Assembly: GCF_014648655.1 (NCBI RefSeq)
Contig: NZ_BMRN01000005.1
Coordinates: forward strand, 310,001-374,000
DNA from: Streptomyces atratus
GTDB taxonomy: Bacteria > Actinomycetota > Actinomycetes > Streptomycetales > Streptomycetaceae
Length of the DNA: 64,000 nucleotides
Direction of reading: 5' to 3'
The position numbers were made by a program, and so were the translations under genes. Positions 52,318 through 60,203 of the stretch are shown here, in pieces (positions within the stretch are counted from its first letter, which is position 1; each line of letters opens with the position of its first letter). The notes below the pieces were generated by a model, which was given only the letters and a program-made list of their open reading frames with translations, did no database searches and was not told the origin of the DNA.

Positions 52318-53632
52318 CCGTGTCCTCCGCATCCGTCGCAGGGTCGTGTGTCCCGGGGGTGTAGTACGTCTGCGCCATCGGCCCCATCAACCGTGTCCGT
52401 TCGGTGTGCCCGCCGCCGGTGGCGGGTGGGTAGACCGCCGCATGTCTCAGGTACTGCTGGGCCGCCACCTCGACCACCTGCGGCAGGATCTGTCCGAAGG
52501 CCTCCATGCTGGGTACGCCCTTGGCGGCGGCGCGGCAGTAGGCCCGCCCCTGGCGCATCTTGGTCGGCATGGTCTGTTCGAGCTTCTCGGTCAGTTCGGC
52601 CTCGGCCGCCCTGCTCTCGTGGTCCTCGCGGTTCCACGGCACGACCATCGTCACCCAGGGGCGGTTCTCGGCGTCGAAGGCGGCGAGCCGTCGGCGCCGG
52701 TCCTCGTCCTGCAGGGCCCACCGGTCGACGAGCAGGATCTCCGGTCTGCTGGGCGGCTGTTTGCCCTCCGGGTGCCCGGACTCCTCGTCGAAGGAGGAGA
52801 TGGTGGCCTGGTAGTTGAGGGAGCGCACCAGGTCCTCGGCGACATAGGCCAGGGGACGGGCGGCGGCCGGGTGGTAGGGGTTCCAGTCCTGCGGGTTGTC
52901 GCCGTAGTAATCGGCGTTGCGTCCCTCGGGCAGGTCGTGCCGGGTGGGAGCGGCGATGGTCACCTGCATGGGGCGGGGGCCGCCGGCTCCGCTGTTCGGC
53001 GGGCCGAAGGCGCTGGGGGCCAGCCGGTAGTCGACGGGGCGGCCGGTGCCGATCCGTATGGTGTCCGCGACGTTGACGATGCGCTTGGCGAGTTCGTACA
53101 CCGCGCGCTCGTACTCCTCGGTGAAGAGCTTGAGTTTGATCAGTCCGTAGAGTCCGTCGCTGACGTAACGGTCCCCGAAGTCGCGGTGGTTGAACTGTAA
53201 CCTCTCGGCGGGTCCCGGGAGTTGGCTCGGCGGTACCGGCACCCAGAGCGCCGGGACGATCGCCTCGGCCGGCTGGTTGGAGCGTGCCCGGTAGTGAATG
53301 GCGCGCTGGGCGAAGGCGTACCACTCCTTGCCGCACATCTCGCTGGCGAAGTAGCGCGGCGAGAACAGCGGAACGAACACCCGGCAGGTGGCGAGCACCT
53401 CGCCGAGCCGCTCCGACCAGCCCTCGCCGGAGCGTATCTCGCGGTCGATGAACCCGGCGGGCGCGCCCGCGGGCAGATCGGTCATGGCCATCACATGGCC
53501 GCAGAGATCCTGGAAGAGCCGCTCGACCCACATGTCGGGGTCCGTTCCACCGCCGTACCCCGGTGTATGTGCATAACTCAAGAAGAAGTACGGCCGATGG
53601 TCCGCCGCTCGCTGCTGCGTTGTTGCGTGCAC
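52301..53632 (-). CDS. fxsC: FxsC: TIR-like protein of the FxSxx-COOH system
   Basis: The 443-residue protein starts with a TIR-like fold (RPYFFLSYAHTPGYGGGTDP near residue 12, VFVPLFSPRYFASEMCGKEW near 85-100). It keeps the C-x-x-E-W element in which the Glu is the NADase catalytic residue of active TIRs. The C-terminal half (PEILLVDRWALQDEDRRRRL, NRPWVTMVVPWNREDHESRA) matches the FxsC C-terminal family. GTG 53632 is preferred because the TIR starts immediately after; a longer in-frame ATG 53725 is possible. It is transcribed with the TPR protein. Whether it hydrolyses NAD or is a scaffold is unknown. The 234 bp up to fxsB hold no gene. Confidence 0.82.
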   Translation of the reverse strand: MHATTQQRAADHRPYFFLSYAHTPGYGGGTDPDMWVERLFQDLCGHVMAMTDLPAGAPAGFIDREIRSGEGWSERLGEVLATCRVFVPLFSPRYFASEMCGKEWYAFAQRAIHYRARSNQPAEAIVPALWVPVPPSQLPGPAERLQFNHRDFGDRYVSDGLYGLIKLKLFTEEYERAVYELAKRIVNVADTIRIGTGRPVDYRLAPSAFGPPNSGAGGPRPMQVTIAAPTRHDLPEGRNADYYGDNPQDWNPYHPAAARPLAYVAEDLVRSLNYQATISSFDEESGHPEGKQPPSRPEILLVDRWALQDEDRRRRLAAFDAENRPWVTMVVPWNREDHESRAAEAELTEKLEQTMPTKMRQGRAYCRAAAKGVPSMEAFGQILPQVVEVAAQQYLRHAAVYPPATGGGHTERTRLMGPMAQTYYTPGTHDPATDAEDTDDGQS

Positions 53633-53866
53633 ACGACCCCCGTCCTGTGTGAGCACCCGCACCCGAGGATTGAAGTGAATGCGAGCGAATTCATCATTCC
53701 GGAGCGGACGTTGCTCCACCCCCATGGCGTTCGGTCATTCAACGCCAGTTTTCAGTCATACGTTCCCAGGTTCAGTCGATCATTCCTTGATCGAATTCGG
53801 TCTGCGTCTGTTCCTCCCAGTTGTCCTGTGCGTACCGGCGGCCCCGGCTAAACCGGAATGCAAGCC

Positions 53867-56101
53867 TCAGATCTCTTTTCGCATCTGATCCAGCAGTCGT
53901 TTTCCACTGATGGTCAGCTCGGCGGCACCATCGAGCGTGTCGAGGGCCTGCGGTACGCCCTCCAGATAGCTCGGCTCGAAAGCCCCCAACGCCATCCGCT
54001 CATAGGTGTCGGCCAGCAACCGGGAAAACGGAACTGGTTCTTCCTGCCAGGGCATCCGATGTTCCCAGGAGCCGTCTGCCGCGTAAAGATCCGTGACATC
54101 GCAAAGCGCCCGCAATTCGGCCCGCCGGAAGCCCCGCAGCAACGCGAACGCCAACTCCTCCGCGCTGCCGTGCGGAGAGATCCCCAGAGCCCCGTATCCG
54201 TGCCGCCCGACGGCGGGCTCCGCCGGGGCCAGACGGGTCAGCGGTGTGAGGGTGGTGAGACGGCCCGCCATCTCGCCGGTACGCCCGGGCGCCTTCGCCT
54301 CGATCAGCGTCCACGCCTCTTTGGTCCTGGCCTCCAGGTCGGCTGCGGCCCGGTCGTCGAGGGCGTCCGTGGCGGGCACGGAGAAACATGTGCGGTACGG
54401 GTCGAGGTCGTCGAGCACGAGGCCGGGCGCCGAACCGGGCGTCGCGAGCCGGCGCAACGGCCGCCAGCCGGGACCGGCCGCCTCCGGCCGTACGACCCTC
54501 AGTTCGGCCGCGTCACTCTCTTCCTGCCGGACCAGGAAGCCGTCCTCGGTTGCCCGCACCAGTGCCGTGCCGCGCTCCCCCGCATCCGCGATCCGCAACT
54601 CGCCGAGACCGGGCAGGAAGATCCTGCCGCCCGAGAAGGTCACCCGTACGGGCAGATCGAGGCCGCCCCGTACGGCGGCTGCCGCGAGATACACCGGCAT
54701 CCGACGCGCCACCTGCATGGCCCCGGGCCGCTCCTGGGCCAGCTCCATCGCGTACAGCAGCCAGCTGCGGGTGTAGGGGTGGGCCAGCACCTCGTCCAGA
54801 CCGCGGGCCCCTTCCTCGGACGCGTCGATGGTGGCGGCCAGTTCCCAGACGGCCGCCCACTGCTCGCCGCCGCGCCGTCCGACGTCGGCGTTCAACCGGG
54901 CGAGCAGGGTGCGGGTGAGGTCCTGCTGGGCGGCGAGCAGCTCGACGGGCTCGGCCACCGCGGGTGCGACAAGGGCCGCTGCGCTGCGTGCCTCGATGCC
55001 GCGCACCAGGGCCTCCAGATCGGCGCAGTACACGGACGGGTTGTCGAATACGCCGGACGGCCCCGTGGAGCGGTACCGGTGGGTGTAGAGGCCGCCTCCG
55101 CACGAACGTACGACCGGGCATCGGCGGCAGGTCTCGCTGACACCGGCCAGCCCGAGCTGGCGGGCCCGCACCCCGGGGTGGGCCGCGACCTCGTCGAAGG
55201 TGTGGGTGAAGACATCGAATCCGGTGGCCGCCGCGCCCTCGTAGGCACTCTTGAGCGAGTCGACCTGCTCCAGCTGGCCGTCGGTCTCGACGACGACGAG
55301 GTCGGTGGGGGCGAGCCCCAGGGACTCGGTGAGGCTGGGGCCGCCGCTCAGCGTGGACAGCACCGAGGAGAAGAGCCTTACCGGCACCGGGCGCCCCTGC
55401 TCCTGCCAGCGGTCGAAGACCGCGAGGAGCCAGTCGGCGTAGGCGGTGGGTGAGCCGTCCGGGCGGGGCGGCGGCTCGTCCCAGGTGGCGTGCGGAAGCA
55501 GGAAGTCGATGAGCGGCGGGTCGAGCTCGGTGAGAGCGTCGAGGACCGCGCGCGGGTCGTTCTCGATGTCGACGGTGCACAGGAGCCCGAGGTTGAGATG
55601 GCGGTAGCGTTCCTGCTGGAGCAGCTCGACGGCCTTGAGGACCAAGGAGTGGCTGCTGCGTCCGTCGGCATAGCGGCGGTGCCGGTCGTTGGCGGCCCGG
55701 TCGCCGTCCAGGGAGATGCCTACCTTGACGTCGAACTCGTCGAAGAGGTCGAGATAGCGCGGGCTGAGCTGGAGTCCGTTGGTATGGATACGGAGGTCGA
55801 GCTCCGCGATGCCTTCGAAGGCGGAGGTGAGCTCTTCGCAGACGCGCCGCAATCGGGCGGGGCCCGCCAGTAGAGGCTCCCCTCCGTGCAGGATCACTGA
55901 CACGGAGGGCAGTGCATGTGTCTTGGCATGCTCGGCCAAGCGTTGAGCAGTCCGGAAGATGACATCATCAGAGATTGTTTTCGGCCGGGTTCGCCAGCTC
56001 TGATCTGCATGTTCATAGACATAGCAATGGTCACAGGCAAGATCGCACCTGCTGTGAACCTTGAGAACGACTTCGCGGAAAGGGACCAGGGGTCCTGTCA
56101 T
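53867..56101 (-). CDS. fxsB: FxsB: radical SAM/SPASM cyclophane-forming enzyme with inactive HEXXH extension
   Basis: This 744-residue enzyme modifies the FxsA precursor. Residues 1-300 are a radical SAM barrel with C19-x3-C23-x2-C26 (RCDLACDHCYVYEH), SVILHGGEPLL, IHTNGLQL and KVGISLDGDRAANDRHR. Residues about 310-380 are a SPASM region (CRRCPVVRSCGGGLYTHRY, YCADLEAL) for auxiliary clusters. Residues 400-744 are the extension; where active HEXXH proteins have the metal His residues it reads ALLRGFRRAELRALCDV, so this part is enzymatically dead, as in the 'inactivated metallohydrolase' form of FxsB. Relatives crosslink the Phe of FxSxx to a neighbouring side chain. It is 64 bp after fxsA and evidently in one operon with it. 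Confidence 0.9.
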   Translation of the reverse strand: MTGPLVPFREVVLKVHSRCDLACDHCYVYEHADQSWRTRPKTISDDVIFRTAQRLAEHAKTHALPSVSVILHGGEPLLAGPARLRRVCEELTSAFEGIAELDLRIHTNGLQLSPRYLDLFDEFDVKVGISLDGDRAANDRHRRYADGRSSHSLVLKAVELLQQERYRHLNLGLLCTVDIENDPRAVLDALTELDPPLIDFLLPHATWDEPPPRPDGSPTAYADWLLAVFDRWQEQGRPVPVRLFSSVLSTLSGGPSLTESLGLAPTDLVVVETDGQLEQVDSLKSAYEGAAATGFDVFTHTFDEVAAHPGVRARQLGLAGVSETCRRCPVVRSCGGGLYTHRYRSTGPSGVFDNPSVYCADLEALVRGIEARSAAALVAPAVAEPVELLAAQQDLTRTLLARLNADVGRRGGEQWAAVWELAATIDASEEGARGLDEVLAHPYTRSWLLYAMELAQERPGAMQVARRMPVYLAAAAVRGGLDLPVRVTFSGGRIFLPGLGELRIADAGERGTALVRATEDGFLVRQEESDAAELRVVRPEAAGPGWRPLRRLATPGSAPGLVLDDLDPYRTCFSVPATDALDDRAAADLEARTKEAWTLIEAKAPGRTGEMAGRLTTLTPLTRLAPAEPAVGRHGYGALGISPHGSAEELAFALLRGFRRAELRALCDVTDLYAADGSWEHRMPWQEEPVPFSRLLADTYERMALGAFEPSYLEGVPQALDTLDGAAELTISGKRLLDQMRKEI

Positions 56102-56165
56102 TCCGCCAGTCTAGCCAGCCCGAAGGGGTGGTCGGGGCATTGGTTCGGAGTGCCGAGGCGTCGGT

Positions 56166-56333
56166 TCAGAGTGCCGAGTTGAAGGTCGATGCCTGGGTGG
56201 GGCGACCGGCTGACGCGGCATGCACACGACCGAGCTTCCGGGCAGCAGCAGTGCCGCGGACATCGATCTCGGCGAGCGGCACACGGTTCTTCTTCGCAAC
56301 AGCGAAGGAGAGGGAGGATTCAGAGGTCTTCAC
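56166..56333 (-). CDS. fxsA: FxsA: FxSxx-COOH RiPP precursor peptide, 55 aa
   Basis: The small gene directly upstream of fxsB encodes MKTSESSLSFAVAKKN (GTG start), a leader VPLAEIDVRGTAAARKLGRV, a spacer and the exact C-terminal signature F-N-S-A-L-stop. F-x-S-x-x-COOH is the defining end of this RiPP family; FxsB is expected to crosslink the Phe. AAGGA lies six bases before the GTG. At 55 residues it is easily missed by gene callers. A 21-bp in-frame tandem duplication covers the stop region, the next copy reading D-A-S-A-L-R after the stop. Confidence 0.82.
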   Translation of the reverse strand: MKTSESSLSFAVAKKNRVPLAEIDVRGTAAARKLGRVHAASAGRPTQASTFNSAL

Positions 56334-56559
56334 GGCCGTCCTTGAGGGGGTTTGTTCCGATGGAATGGTTCCAGACAGGAATGCAGCAACGGTATCTGCA
56401 CCATTGCAGTGTCCGGCGGCACGACTTTACTCTCATGGCCTCGGTTGGCAACTGAGGACGCCCACTTGGAACAAGAGCGTCACGTGGGACCGTCCCGGAT
56501 CGAACGGAACCACCGATTCCACCATTGAGGTGACGACATAACCGCAGACGGGAGTGAAC

Positions 56560-57486
56560 ATGACGGCGATTCCCGGACCGCTGCAGAGCATGGTGTTCAG
56601 GAACGCCGACCTGCCGGCGCTGTTCCATCACACGGACGCGATCGCCATCGCGAGCCAGCGGGAGGCCGTGAACACCACCCGCGTCCAGCTGATTCTACTG
56701 GTCATCGGCGCGATACCGGCCGCGGTGCCCTGGCACCTGGAGATAGGTGACTCGTTTCAACTCACCGATGGTGTCGGCGTGTTGGCCTATGTGGGTGTCC
56801 TGATCACGATGTACCTCACCGCCCAACGCAAAGCAAAGTCGCAATGGCAACTCAATCGCTCGGCAGCAGAGTTCATCAAGTCGATGTGCTGGCGTTACTC
56901 GGTGCACGGCGCGCCGTTCGACACCACCACCCAGCACCCCGAGGCGGTGTTCGCGAATCGTCTCGAAGAAGGTCTCCAGGAGCTCCGGAAGGTGGGGTGG
57001 GCCGACCCTCGCGACCTGACGGCGGATTCGGGCGGCCTGATAACGGACTCCATGCGCGAGTTGCGGAACAAGGCATTCACCGTGCGCAAGGAGACGTACG
57101 TACGGGACCGGCTGATCGAGCAGCGCAGTTGGTACCGCAGGCGTCAGGAGGTGTCCCGGCGGGCCACGCTCGTCTGGTCGACCACCATTGCCGCACTGGC
57201 GGGTCTCGCCCTGGTGTTCGCGCTGCTGCGGACGTTCTCCGTCACCCAGTCGTTCGCCCTGACGGGGGTGCTGTCGGCCGCCGCGGCGGCCTGCCTGGCA
57301 TGGAGCGAGATGCGCCGCCACCACCCACTGATCTCGGCCCACTCGCTGGTGGAGCAGGATCTGGAGGCGATGCAGGTGGCGATGGAGACCACACTGACCG
57401 AGCGTCAGTGGCCGCGGGCGGTTTTCGAGACCGAGCGCATCGTCTCCCCGCAGCACACCGACTGGCTTGCCAGACATCAGATGTGA
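56560..57486 (+). CDS. SLATT-domain (DUF4231) two-TM membrane protein
   Basis: This 308-residue protein of the SLATT class (SMODS- and SLOG-associating two-TM effector) has a soluble N-terminus, a first TM pair (VQLILLVIGAIPAAVPW, VGVLAYVGVLITMYLTAQ), a charged helical middle (RSAAEFIKSMCWRYSVHGAP, ELRNKAFTVRKETYVRDRL) and a second TM pair (TTIAALAGLALVFALLR, FALTGVLSAAAAACLAWSE). SLATT proteins are proposed pore-forming effectors of nucleotide-signalled conflict systems. ATG 56560 follows GGGAG. Divergent from fxsA (227 bp apart) and convergent with a SLOG gene 57 bp away. Confidence 0.82.
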   Translation: MTAIPGPLQSMVFRNADLPALFHHTDAIAIASQREAVNTTRVQLILLVIGAIPAAVPWHLEIGDSFQLTDGVGVLAYVGVLITMYLTAQRKAKSQWQLNRSAAEFIKSMCWRYSVHGAPFDTTTQHPEAVFANRLEEGLQELRKVGWADPRDLTADSGGLITDSMRELRNKAFTVRKETYVRDRLIEQRSWYRRRQEVSRRATLVWSTTIAALAGLALVFALLRTFSVTQSFALTGVLSAAAAACLAWSEMRRHHPLISAHSLVEQDLEAMQVAMETTLTERQWPRAVFETERIVSPQHTDWLARHQM

Positions 57487-57543
57487 CGAGTATTCAGCAA
57501 CTGCGGACGCGCGGTCGCATACCTAGACGGCGGCGGGAAACGG

Positions 57544-58113
57544 TCAGGTGCGCTCCACGCCCTCGCGCCAGATCACTGTGACCGGGCGGCCCAGGCTGCG
57601 GGCGTACGTCACGATGTCGCCCGTGCCGCCGAAGCCCCGGGCCGGCCTTCCGTCCCACACGGCGAGCAGCCGGTCGCAGTGGTCGGCGATGTACGCGCCC
57701 GCCGCGTAGTACGCCTCGTCGGTGGAGTGCGGGTAGTCCAGCCGGACTTCCCGGACCGCCCGGCCCTTGAGGGCCCGGTAGCGGGCGAGTTCGGCTGCGT
57801 CGGCGAAGCAGGATTCGTAGTCGCCGCTGGGGATGACCACGGTCAGATCCGCACCGCGGGCCAGGGCGAGGTCGGCGAAGAGCTGGTCCGCCCCCACCGC
57901 CAGGCTGGAGAGGGCCTCCAAGGAGCCTTCGAAGCCGCAGAGCGCCGCCTCCAACCCGGCCAGCACATGGGCATGGGCCTCCCGCGGAATGCTGCGATGG
58001 CCGGTCACTCCGATGCGTTTCACGGACCTGGAACCCCCTGAGGTGTCTGCCGGGGGGGTCCCGGAGGGCATCCCTCCGGGAGGCACAGCATCCGCCCCCG
58101 TTTGCTCCTGCAT
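57544..58113 (-). CDS. SLOG-superfamily nucleotide-binding protein
   Basis: This protein of about 189 residues has a Rossmann-like SLOG/DprA-LOG fold starting at KRIGVTGHRSIP. Further elements are SSLAVGADQLFADLALARGA, DLTVVIPSGDYESC, DRLLAVWDGRPARGFGGTGD and IVTYARSLGRPVTVIW. SLOG proteins sense or process nucleotide-derived ligands and pair with SLATT effectors. The low-complexity N-terminus (MQEQTGADAVPPGG...) may not be translated: GTG 58023 immediately before the fold is an alternative start. End-to-end arrangement with the SLATT gene supports a functional pair. Confidence 0.78.
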   Translation of the reverse strand: MQEQTGADAVPPGGMPSGTPPADTSGGSRSVKRIGVTGHRSIPREAHAHVLAGLEAALCGFEGSLEALSSLAVGADQLFADLALARGADLTVVIPSGDYESCFADAAELARYRALKGRAVREVRLDYPHSTDEAYYAAGAYIADHCDRLLAVWDGRPARGFGGTGDIVTYARSLGRPVTVIWREGVERT

Positions 58114-58156
58114 GACCGACCTGCCCCACATCCTCTCAAAAGCCGCGGGGTGAACG

Positions 58157-58189
58157 GGAGCCCCCGCCCAGGATTCGGGCGGGGGCTCC
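58157..58189 (-). terminator. Strong terminator of the protease gene
   Basis: GGAGCCCCCGCCC and GGGCGGGGGCTCC form a perfect 13-bp stem with a 7-nt loop, 47 bp beyond the protease stop. Confidence 0.8.
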
Positions 58190-58235
58190 GTCTCGGCCGA
58201 CTGCCTGTTCGAAGGCCGGACCGGGGTGCCTGGCG

Positions 58236-59135
58236 TCAGTAGACGCTGACCCCGTACGCGCTGAGCGCCTCGGTGACCGGCTGGAAGAACGTCGTACCGC
58301 CAAAGGAGCAGTTGCCGCTGCCGCCCGAGGTGAGACCGATCGCCTTGGAGCCGGAGTAGAGCGGACCGCCGGAGTCGCCGGACTCCGCACAGACGTTGGT
58401 CTGGATCATGCCGTAGACGATGTCTCCACCGCCGTAGTTGACCGTGGCGTTGAGGCCCGTGACGGTGCCGCCGTGAATGCCGGTGGTGGAGCCCCGGCGG
58501 GTGACCGACATGCCGACCGTGGCGTTGGCCGCGCTGGTGATGTCGACGCTGCCGACGGTGCCCGGGTGGGCGAGCGAGGTGTTGTCGTAGCGCACCAGCC
58601 CGTAGTCATTGGTCGGGAAGCTGGATCCGACCGTCGGGCCGATGCTGGTCGAGTTGGAGGAGTTGGTGTACCAGGGCGGATTGCCGTCGGTGCAGTGACC
58701 GGCGGTCAGGAAGTAGTAGGTGCTGCCGCTGCGGACGTTGAAGCCGAGGGAGCAGCGCCAGCCGGGGGCGTAGATCGCGTCGCCGCCGGAGAGCAGCTTG
58801 CTGAGCTTTCCGGGGGTGCGCTCGATCCGCAGGGCGCCGGCGTTGGCTCCGGCGGACTTTTTGATCTGCTTGATCTCGGCCTGTGAGACCGTGCTGTCCG
58901 CGGTGACCACGAGGGTGCCGGTCGCCGGGTCGATGCTCCAGGCGGTCCCCGCCACATCGGCGTCGAGCACCGCGTCGCTCGCGGCGGAGAGCTGCTTGGC
59001 GCTGAAGGTTGTGGTGGTGTCGGCCTGGGCGGAGGGGACGGCGAGTGCGGCGACGGCGACAAGTCCTGCGGCGATGGCGACAGCCCTGCTGCGTCTCGCG
59101 GTACCGCTGAGGGGGGTGGTGCGCTTGATCCTCAC
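58236..59135 (-). CDS. Secreted S1 (chymotrypsin-like) protease, streptogrisin A/B type, with pro-region
   Basis: This 299-residue pre-pro-protease has a signal peptide to about residue 38 (AVPSAQA), a pro-region to about residue 115 ([29 protein letters not shown]) that folds the enzyme and is removed, and then a mature part starting [20 protein letters not shown]. The triad is visible: His in [11 protein letters not shown], Asp in [13 protein letters not shown], Ser in [14 protein letters not shown]. The mature sequence is very close to S. griseus protease B as I recall it. GGGAGG precedes GTG 59135. Exported nutrient-scavenging enzyme, transcribed alone with its own terminator. Confidence 0.94.
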   Translation of the reverse strand: MRIKRTTPLSGTARRSRAVAIAAGLVAVAALAVPSAQADTTTTFSAKQLSAASDAVLDADVAGTAWSIDPATGTLVVTADSTVSQAEIKQIKKSAGANAGALRIERTPGKLSKLLSGGDAIYAPGWRCSLGFNVRSGSTYYFLTAGHCTDGNPPWYTNSSNSTSIGPTVGSSFPTNDYGLVRYDNTSLAHPGTVGSVDITSAANATVGMSVTRRGSTTGIHGGTVTGLNATVNYGGGDIVYGMIQTNVCAESGDSGGPLYSGSKAIGLTSGGSGNCSFGGTTFFQPVTEALSAYGVSVY

Positions 59136-59383
59136 TTTTCATTCCTCCCGAGGGGAATCGGGGGTCCGCCTGTGGGGTGGTCGGACCCGTGAGGCGCAGT
59201 CGTTCGCACGGCATGCCCGCAGCTCGAATATGCCGTGCTCCTGACAAGCGCTGCTCGGAAGTATTCAAGGCGTCAACTTCTGGCACAAGAGGGCCTTCTG
59301 GCCTGAACTTGTCGGACAGCACGGGCGTCCCCGGCAGCACATGGGCTGCCGGGGACGTCGTCCCGAGGGGATGTGGCAGTGCA

Positions 59384-60199
59384 TCAGCCGTCGACGCGGT
59401 TCCGCTCCCCCGCCTCGACAGCGATGGGAAGGGTGTTGCCGGGCGGCGGGAAGGGGCAGATGAAGTGGTCCGCGAAGGCGCAGGGCGGCAGCAGCGCACG
59501 GTTGAGGTCGACAGTCACACTGCCGTCCTCGGACGGGGCCGCGGGCCGCAGGAACCGGAAGCGATAGCTACTGTTTCCACTGGTGGCATCTGCGAAGACG
59601 GCCCAGAGCGAGCCATCGGGCTCGACCGCGACCTGCAGGGTGTGCTCCGTGCCGTCGACCTCGAAGGCGACCTCGCCGGCGAGTCCGAGGCCGCGCTCGA
59701 CTCCGTCGGCGTTCTCGACCCGGACCGTAACGGCGCTCTCGTACGGGCGGAAGGTGCCCGGCAGCGCCCAGCGGGCGTCGTACGGGGTGACCTCGATGTC
59801 CCGGAAGACGCGCCGCGCCACGGAGTCCGGGTCGAAGTCCCGTACCGCCCAGAGCCCTTCGCGACTCAGCACGACGAGCCGCCGCTCGCCGTGCGCGACA
59901 CGGGACTCGCCGATCGGGCCGCGGTCGGCGGTGAGGCGGACCTGGCCGGTGAAGGGCTTTCCGTCGACGGTCAGACCGTCCGCGGCGGCGGCGCTGAGCA
60001 CCAGCTCCTCGCCGTCCTCCCGCCACTGTCCAGGCACCCCTGGAATGTGGCCCTCCGGGTAATCGGAGAGCCAGTGGGTGCCAGTGAGGGAGAGCGGTCC
60101 GTACGGTGCCGCGACCGTCGTGGTGCGCTCCTCGTGCCAGTGCTTCCAGTCCTGTGCCGCCTGCCCGGAATCGTGCGGCTGCTGTGCGTCCGTGCTCAT
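59384..60199 (-). CDS. DUF1684 domain protein
   Basis: This 271-residue cytosolic beta-rich protein of the DUF1684 family has KHWHEERTTTVAAPYGPLSL, THWLSDYPEGHIPGVPGQWR, YDARWALPGTFRPYESAVTV and a final DLNRALLPPCAFADHFICPF followed by PPPGNTLPIAVEAGE. The conserved NRALLPPCAF..F..CPxPPxxN tail is diagnostic. Function unknown; the family often lies near flavin monooxygenases, as here, where it is 4 bp after an LLM enzyme gene and likely co-transcribed. Confidence 0.88.
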   Translation of the reverse strand: MSTDAQQPHDSGQAAQDWKHWHEERTTTVAAPYGPLSLTGTHWLSDYPEGHIPGVPGQWREDGEELVLSAAAADGLTVDGKPFTGQVRLTADRGPIGESRVAHGERRLVVLSREGLWAVRDFDPDSVARRVFRDIEVTPYDARWALPGTFRPYESAVTVRVENADGVERGLGLAGEVAFEVDGTEHTLQVAVEPDGSLWAVFADATSGNSSYRFRFLRPAAPSEDGSVTVDLNRALLPPCAFADHFICPFPPPGNTLPIAVEAGERNRVDG

Positions 60200-60203
60200 G
60201 CGA

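Noticed and set aside
49900..52818. A 972-residue plus-strand frame opposite the fxs TPR gene
   Set aside because: Gly/Val/Glu/Arg repeats characteristic of shadow frames; the minus strand has P-loop, TIR, NB-ARC and TPR motifs.
56111..56299. A 62-residue minus frame overlapping the fxsA region
   Set aside because: It is the other minus frame of fxsA, Pro/Arg-rich without a natural end; the FNSAL frame has the ribosome site and family signature.
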